Shown here: in pieces, positions 57,341 through 64,000 of the stretch
Position numbering within the stretch: position 1 is the stretch's first letter
Layout: every line of letters starts with the position of its first letter
Assembly: GCA_008973525.1 (NCBI GenBank)
Contig: WACJ01000115.1
Span: 372,001-436,000 of the forward strand
DNA length: 64,000 bases
Direction of reading: 5' to 3'
Source: Stenopsyche tienmushanensis
Lineage: Eukaryota > Arthropoda > Insecta > Trichoptera > Stenopsychidae
The notes under the pieces: generated by a model
Database searches by the model: none
What the model was told of the DNA's origin: nothing
Seen by the model: the letters and a program-made list of their open reading frames with translations, nothing else
Program-made: the position numbers and the translations under genes

Positions 57341-59989
57341 TCGAAAATCCGTGGGAAATATTAGGTAGTAATGGAATAAATTATATTTTGTAGATAAAAA
57401 TTAAAGACTCATTGTAAAACAATCGGCAACGTCTTTTCTATACATCTAATATTTGCAACTCTCTAGAACCTTTGTTATCCTGTTTTCGTGACCATTTGGC
57501 TCTTCTCATTGGATAAACTTCTGACACATCACGCAATAAATTCATGGGATTTTTTTTCACTTAAAATATCTTTTTTCTTCATTTGGGGTCATTTTTCACA
57601 TTTTTTCCAAAAAAACCCATTCGAACTTATTGAGTGACGCGTTAAGTTTAATCAAAAGAAAAATCAAGTAAAAAATTGAATACTTTTCGATAGCCTTGAT
57701 ATATTATATAAAAAATATAGCAACACGGGGCTTTATGTAATTTACACGGTATAACTCGAAATTAGATCGTAACAAACGTGTTGTTAGAGCCATCAAGGTT
57801 CAACGAGATGACCTCGACACGATTGCTGTTATCTTATGTTCTTCGTTCTTATATCATCCCTTCAATTTAGGTCCTGTCAGTCTTGGCGATATCACAAAGG
57901 TGTGAACCGCTTCTCGGCCCCAACTGTCCGACCCTTCGTTCGGACAAGAAAGGGCGATAGTTGCATTATTTACTTATCTTTGTTTGGCAAAGTAGCATTT
58001 TACAAATGTTGGATGACGTACAATAACAGCAACGTCGTGCTTAGCCTTGAATTAATTTGTTTCGGTAAATTTCAGATTTTTCGTCGACTGAAATCTTACA
58101 GTATAATCCAAGCCAATTTTTAAGGCGATTTTCAGATTTGCAAACGCTAGACATTTCAATGCGAAACATTGAACAAATATGTAAAAATCACGTAATAAAA
58201 TATGGTATAAAAATAAAGTTCGAAAGCATATCTATTCAACGGGTTTTTGCTCAGTATTATATATGACGAACAAGCGCCGCAAAGGGTTTAACCCACCAAT
58301 TGGTCGAGGTCAAAATTAACCATTGATATACCAATATTTTTATAAAAAACGTAATAATTTATATTTTATTTATTTAATCACGACGTTTTGCAAAATATAT
58401 TTATGGGATAATCAGAACAAATAAGAGTTGATACAGTGTTTATTAAATTTATGGTAACGTTCTATCCAATTTTTTTTTTTGTAGTTAATAATTAATTAAA
58501 TCAGACTGAAATATTTATGTATCTGACATTTAAAAATAATTATGTTCAACTGCAACTCACCCATATATATCCTTTCTTATCTATTCCGAAAACCTTATCA
58601 CAATCATACCATTTTTAGTGATAATGGTATATAACCGCAAACATCAGAATCCCCAAATAAAAACTCTTCAATGTGACATTACAATATCATTGACTTTTTG
58701 AAAAAAATGTCTATACTAAACTCATATAATTTATATAAAACCTCTTTGTGATTGCAACATAATGTTGATCCAAAACTATTTTTTATTAGAAATAATCAAT
58801 AAGTATATCTTTGTTAATCGATATAACAAATATTGGCATAGTGGTTTAGATTCTGTACTTTTATTTAAAAGTTTTGATTTCTCAAAAGAAGCATTTTTTC
58901 ATTGCGTATATATATTTTTAAATATACGATAGCCAGCTTTACATCCCATATTTTTGGGCCCAATCACATCCCATATTGAGTTACTGAGCTGACTGCTTAA
59001 TCACAAGACTACCTATAGGTACTGGGAACTCTTTTGCTTTGCACTAATAATGTATATAATTTTATTAATTCTATGTTCATTCGTTTAACTTTTTTTAAAT
59101 GTACAGACAAGGGTGCAAGAAGGTTAATTTAGACTGCGTGTCACCGGTGTAGTTATCATTAAATTATGACGAGCTTACTTGTGACATACGAGTATAAAAA
59201 CTTCGGCGAATCATGTCTCTTTTTGAGGTTTGTTTGCATTTATATTTTTTGATTAGGCAAATATTTTTTTAATAAAATAGATCGTAGACTTACCCTTCTG
59301 TAATGAAATTTGACTCAACCTTTAGTTATTAAAGTAAGCAATAGTCATTTTGTAAATTCTTATTTTGATACACCTTTAAGAAATTTGTAAAATGTCATGT
59401 AGTAATACAAAATACCTTGCGATTGATTAAAACCATAATGACCTCCATGTAATTTATATTTATGATAAGTTGATTGAAGACGAATGATTTGCAATATCTA
59501 TCGTAAACACATTACGTTAGGTCACGTAATCTGGATTTAATTTAAAAACGATATTAATAGTGTACTAAAAATATATACAAGGTCTTATATTCAATATGAA
59601 AAGAAGTTATGATTCATTAAATTTGTAAAAAAATATGAGAGAGAACATTTGCTTGTTGATTAAGAGGGTTGAAATAAATCTTATCCAATTAAGTAAAACA
59701 TTTTATGTTAAATGTGTGCCGCGAACGAAGTACTTATATAACTTATATACTCTATAAAAATACTCTTATATATATATATAAAACTATATTTTTAAGCTAA
59801 AGGATATGTCAGGTCAAATATTACAAATTTCCCTTCATTTTAGCAGTCAGACCGCTAAGAATAGTATTCTCATTTAATATTAATCGTTTGTTTGCTTTTG
59901 CAAAGTTGTAGTGAGAATAATGTCCTTAAATATGAAAATAGTCATTTGCAATGAAATTATAGCGTAATAGTACGATTACTTTCTATTTA
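57341..59989. other. AT-rich DNA with a less AT-rich patch
   Basis: A 95-codon frame at 57836-58123 lies in a patch of more balanced composition (57780-58060), but its protein, including SAPTVRPFVRTRKGDSC, shows no motif I recognise. A (TA)n tract is at 59767-59780. No other feature was supported. Confidence 0.4.
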
Positions 59990-60360
59990 GCCAGCAAGTC
60001 CCAGCCGGATATTGCTCGCGTGCTCAAGCATATGTACATGAACAAAATGCTTGTATGTCGTACCATTCATCGATTTAATGGTACTGGCAGACATAATGGC
60101 GACTCAAAGTTATCAGGAATTTTCTCGGAATCCCGGTTCGAATGGTATAGGTATAAAATGAAATCCGAAGCATAAAGTCATAAAAGTAATCAAAATGCAA
60201 AAAGATCTTACCAATAGCTTCAAGTCGTGACTAAAAATGTTTAGGTCATGATTTGGACTGACGATTTTTTTCTTTGAAAACGGTAAGCTAAATTGATTTA
60301 TACTTCAAGAACAATGAAAAGATAATTGGTCGAAAAAAGAAAGAGAAGCGTTACATATAA
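59990..60360 (+). pseudogene. Tc1/mariner-superfamily relic (maT/IS630-like)
   Basis: One frame gives SQPDIARVLKHMYMNKMLVC and then RTIHRFNGTGRHNGDSKLSG (about 60000-60120), which follows the IARVLK...R.T(V/I)HR.FK.TG....RSGR helix-turn-helix pattern of Tc1-type transposases. After about 60200 a NAKRSYQ-LQVVTKNV stretch resembles the second helix-turn-helix (NPKRS...LA..). Near 60252, WTDDFFFENGKLN then KDNWSKKERE resembles FTDEKIFTVEQ...NKQNDR, the block with the first catalytic aspartate. The catalytic core beyond this is not recognisable and several stops are present. The assignment rests on short motifs. Confidence 0.45.
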
Positions 60361-61251
60361 CACAGCTTAATCTTTTTACTAAAAAATATACATCAACAGA
60401 TGTTTGTTTTGTAGACTATGTGTATATCAATATAATTAGTTTTAAGATTTCGAACAAAAGTTTATTTTGCTTTGAACCAAATTGAATTGATTTTATGTAA
60501 TTATACACACCTTGTTACAGAAGTTAATACATGCATAAAAGTTTGGTAATTCATAATCTATCACTATCTGCCATAACACGAAGACCGATAGTAAACATTG
60601 ATCAAAACGGTATTAATTGAATTTATAATAAGGGATTATAAAATAGGCATGTAAACAAGCTGTTTTAGTTATGGTTTTGTAAGGTTGAAACAATTTTGAA
60701 GCGTTCACGAATCAAGCAAATTGTATTTTAATAACGAGGCTGACATTTTGAAAGTTTAATCTGGAATTAAATATATTTGATTGGTTTTTTCTCCTCGTGA
60801 GGATCATCGTGTGTTTTTTTAAAAACTCAAAAGCAAAAGCTCATTTCACGTTACATTTCCATTCCTGTTGTCATTGAGTTTTTATGGAAGCAGCATTGGC
60901 CTGTGGAAACCGACAATATAGTTTCCATTCAAGTAGCTTTTATATTGGACTACTCATAGACCAATAAAAAAGCTGCGATTTTTTTTCAATATATTATGAG
61001 TAATATGATAGCAAAAAAAGGTAATAATACGGTCGTTGCGTGCGTGCGTGACTTTTCGATATACCCGAGACTTTAAGGGGTGAGGAAAACAGACGAAATA
61101 ATCACCGGGAAGCCCGGAAAATTCAGCTTGAACTTGTAAACTGCATTGATGGCTCGAAAGGTTGTATGAAGTCGCAAATGAGCCGCTTTAATTTTATAAA
61201 TACCGTTCAATTGCAAATATAAATGAATGATAAGTGGAAAGTTAATTGATA
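60361..61251. other. AT-rich DNA without a recognisable feature
   Basis: A slightly GC-richer stretch at 61030-61180 leads into the ORF at 61252, but no motif or promoter element was identified. Confidence 0.45.
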
Positions 61252-61482
61252 ATGACGTTTAAATATACTGCAATAGATATTGATAAAACATTACAGTTTA
61301 ACCCTAGTTATATATTAATATTTGCAAAGCATCTCCGTGCCCGAAGATTGAACCAAATTTTAAAAATAATGTCGGTATTGGAGAACAAAGAAAAAGCTTT
61401 TGCGTTAAAGCCTAATTTATATGCGATGAAATTGCTCGAGAGGGTTCAAATTATTTCGTACAATGATCGTTTGAAATTTTGA
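61252..61482 (+). CDS. unassigned 76-codon open frame
   Basis: From an ATG at 61252 the frame encodes a mostly helical, basic protein: MTFKYTAIDIDKTLQFNPSY, then ILIFAKHLRARRLNQILKIM and ENKEKAFALKPNLYAMKLLE. Its residue mix (Ala, Leu, Glu, Lys, Arg) looks more protein-like than the usual AT-rich chance frames here. No family was recognised; there is no signal peptide or evident splice context. It might be an exon, part of an unrecognised element, or chance. Confidence 0.2.
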   Translation: MTFKYTAIDIDKTLQFNPSYILIFAKHLRARRLNQILKIMSVLENKEKAFALKPNLYAMKLLERVQIISYNDRLKF

Positions 61483-61956
61483 CAAATTTTCACGGCGAAA
61501 TAACTCTTTTTGGACCCTTATATTTATTTTAATGATAGGCTTTTTGCAATATTTCATGCGAGGTTTCTTCGGATTTCATACACGTTCTCATATCCGTGTT
61601 CATGTTGAAAACGCAAATAAATCAAGTTGAAAGCAATAACTCACGAGCCTTTATATTTCTTTTGTATTTAATTAACGTGGCTTAAAAATTCAAAAACTGA
61701 TTGCGACCCCTTAGCATTAGTGAAGGGCCTTGAAACATTACCGTTTGATTTGCATCCCCAAAAAATATTAACAATTCTAAGTACTCTACAAATTTCGTAT
61801 TTTCATATTTATCATAATGTATACATAGTTTTAAATTATGTTTGTTAACCATAATCGTTGCAGATTTGAATCCAAAATGTTGAGTTTAAATTTGGATAGC
61901 TACATCATTTAATTGCCTCCATATACTCCTGATGATAAGCTTGGAAACGCTTAATT

Positions 61957-62210
61957 CAGTAAAATTTAGACTGGGATCCGCGAATCTATTGCCGAGGGTC
62001 CGCGAAAATATAAGAAAAATGTATACTTGAACAATATATTATTATGGAGTTATGTACAGAAAATATTACAGGAAAATCTATTTTGACAAAGAAATCTTTA
62101 TTTGTTTGAAAAATTAAGTCTCAAGAACAACGTAAAATGTTATGATGGGGTCCACAAAAAAAAAATGGTCAAGAAGAGGTTCGCGAAAAAATTTGTAAAT
62201 ATTTTTAACG
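61957..62210. mobile_element. degenerate hAT element, longer sibling of the 31.2-kb MITE
   Basis: CAGTAAAATTTAGACTGGGA then TCCGCGAATCTATTGCCGAG aligns with the left part of 31224-31400 and continues through ACTTGAACAATATATT and GTTATGTACAGAAAATATT (versus ACTTGAACGATATATT and ATTATTCACAGAAGATGTT). The right part GGTCAAGAAGAGGTTCGCG matches TTCAAGAGGGGGTCTGCGG. About 100 bp between these blocks, including ATGGGGTCCACAAAA, is missing from the shorter copy. No coding sequence; the ends are eroded, so no target duplication was seen. Confidence 0.7.
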
Positions 62211-63559
62211 ATGATATAAAATATGGATATGGATAATCAGCATAGAGATATATTTTATAAATTGGTATATATTTCCTCTATTTTTATCAACAATACGATA
62301 ATTTAACTTAAGGTTCAAATTCACCACATAAGAATATATTTAAATAATATTCTAACTTTGATTTTTTAAGCTCGCCATAAAATTGGTTCAAATCCGATAC
62401 CGGAAATATTTTCGTTTCTATTGCATTATTGTTTGATGTATTTTTATTATTAGTTTTCTGAAAAATAAGGGACTTTCCATAGATAATTCCCCCCTCATCT
62501 AAACGATAGATTAACTTTTCTCAATTAGCTTACATCGACTAATAAGTTATCTTAACTTCTCAGCGAAACTAATCGTATCATGTTACAATATTCACTTATT
62601 TCAGAGTAATACCAAGAAACTGGAAACACCGTTAATGTTACCGTTAATAATGGTTCAATATCCTGATTTTATATAATCCTATTTAATTAAATATTGAATG
62701 CAATTTTTATGACTGAATTTTATATAAATAGAAGCTGTAGAGTGAGTATAAAGATATGAAATGCAATTTACTTAATAGGAAGCTAATCCTATGTAGAATT
62801 AATCACAATCTGAAATTCCGTTATTAGATAAGGCACAAATTGATTTTCATGACAACTAAATTCAGTTTACAAATTACAAGTCTTACAACTTCACTATTCC
62901 TATAATCAATTGCAGTAGTATGCAATACGTAGGCTTGATGAATAAATAACCTATTGTGTCTTATAATGGATTGAAAATTATGGCATAGCATTCGTAGAAC
63001 GTTGTATTCACCATCATTACTAATGCAGATGCAGTAGGAGTCACTATTATTGCCGTCTGTACATAGTAAGTCGTTTTAATTTAATATGCGACGAAAGCAT
63101 TAATAAATTCTCATGTTTCCATAATTAACCAAAATATTAAGTAACCATTTTATAGAACTATTTCCAGGGTGTTTAAAAAATAACTGCAATTGGAATGAAG
63201 AAATAATTGCCATCTAATGATGTAGTAGATGAAGTAGTTAACCATTTTGGACAGTTACAATTTTACAGGTACATCAATTAATTCATTCATAAAATAAAAA
63301 TCAACATTAATACGAAAATCAAAAGAGTGATGCATCTGAACGAATTATGAAATAGGATGCGATCGAAAAGTTGCCAATATGGTTTTTTGGCAATCTTAAG
63401 ATGTAAAAAATGGATATGAGCGTCAAAATATAACGATCATTATATATAAACATGATTATTATTAAAATCTCCATGATTAGCTATTCCATATGTTTTTAAT
63501 TTTTTTTAAGTGGCTTTTAGCAACCCCTTTTATCGGACCATTATCAACCATTTTGACAT
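62211..63559. other. AT-rich DNA without a recognisable feature
   Basis: A CAGGGTGTTTAAAAAATAAC sequence at about 63166-63185 resembles transposon ends but has no partner. Nothing else was recognised. Confidence 0.45.
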
Positions 63560-64000
63560 GGTTTTTCATGGCGTATATATGTTTCTAAAAATGTGGTCAC
63601 CAGTCACAACTCCTGTAGGATTTGAACCTATGATGAATTTTACGTTTCAAAATCATATATTTATTTTTCAACATGGTCACCGTTAAGGCTAACATATTTC
63701 TTGCCAGCGTGGAACAAATGTTTTCATTCCGTCACTGAAAAATCTAGGGCTTGATAGCTACCTTCATCTCATCGTTCGTGATATAATAATTACCCTTGAG
63801 GTCTTTCTTGAGTAGAGTAAAACAATTTAAGGGTGCAGAATCGGTTCAAACGTCCGGTTTCGCAGATCATCTCTGTGCATTGTACCCATCATGCACAGAT
63901 TTTACCGTATACCAATTATTCAATAACGAAGCCGATACGTTCCTTAGATATTCTATATCCTTTGCAATAAGCTTTTGAGTGACTCGTCGGTCTTTTTAAA
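63560..64000 (-). pseudogene. mariner C-terminal region, running off the window edge
   Basis: Read on the minus strand, LNCFTLLKKDLKGNYYITND then EMKVAIKP (about 63824-63745) fits the F-LFP-LKKDLKG...SDDE(V/M)K-A block after the third catalytic aspartate. In another frame FFSDGMKTFVPRWQEIC (about 63740-63690) fits the GI-KLVPRW-KC block near the C-terminus. The last part crosses at least one frameshift. Upstream text toward 64000 is poorly recognisable. The 60-codon plus frame at 63796-63978 is a shadow. The element continues beyond the window or is truncated there. Confidence 0.6.

Noticed and set aside
62370..62405. tRNA-like GGTTCAAATCC motif on the plus strand
   Set aside because: The flanks cannot form the other arms of a tRNA cloverleaf.
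63600..63640. tRNA-like T-arm (GGTTCAAATCC on the minus strand)
   Set aside because: No matching acceptor, D or anticodon arm upstream; the sequence lies in the mariner 3' region.

Overview
The window looks like a gene-poor, AT-rich stretch of an animal nuclear genome, most probably an arthropod and quite likely an insect. The evidence is strong AT bias, no operon-like or bacterial gene structure, and many decayed eukaryotic DNA transposons (several mariner lineages, Tigger/pogo, hAT, a piggyBac-like TTAA element, a Tc1-like relic) plus part of a non-LTR retrotransposon ORF1. I found no rRNA, tRNA, CRISPR array or prokaryotic element. The order of the insect cannot be fixed from this sequence. 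CpG-rich islands in an AT-rich background occur in Hymenoptera among others, but that is only a hint.

Layout. 1-12 kb is mostly featureless AT-rich DNA holding one mariner relic (about 2.05-2.89 kb) and a striking inverted pair of short tandem repeats (about 4.34-4.55 kb). 12-27 kb holds three more degenerate mariner copies (12.5, 21.3 and 23.9 kb), a Tigger relic (18.4 kb) and the 3' part of another Tigger (25.8 kb). 29.4-31.4 kb is a cluster of four small non-autonomous elements, three of them inside 950 bp: a TTAA-flanked element, a mariner deletion derivative, a Tigger-type MITE and a hAT MITE with an 8-bp target duplication. 37.3-38.2 kb is an internally deleted Tigger with both ends.

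38.5-40.0 kb differs in composition: two CpG-rich, GC-rich patches with several competing open frames. This is the only part that looks like a host promoter or first exon, but no protein family could be assigned. It is followed by a fold-back element (40.3 kb) and a 518-bp hAT element with a perfect 8-bp target duplication that encloses a mariner 3' end (40.96-41.48 kb). 44-45.2 kb is a GC-richer, frameshifted non-LTR retrotransposon ORF1. 46-64 kb returns to AT-rich DNA with further mariner pieces (50.4-51.1 minus strand, 54.8, 56.3, 56.9 kb and the right edge on the minus strand), a Tc1-like relic (60.0 kb), and hAT ends (46.4, 52.6, 53.3, 62.0 kb).

No intact transposase was found. Every transposase reading frame seen is broken by stops, frameshifts or deletions, so all copies look immobile by themselves. 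No host gene is confidently annotated; the region is best read as intergenic or deep intronic DNA. Family assignments rest on motifs recognised by eye, not on database searches.
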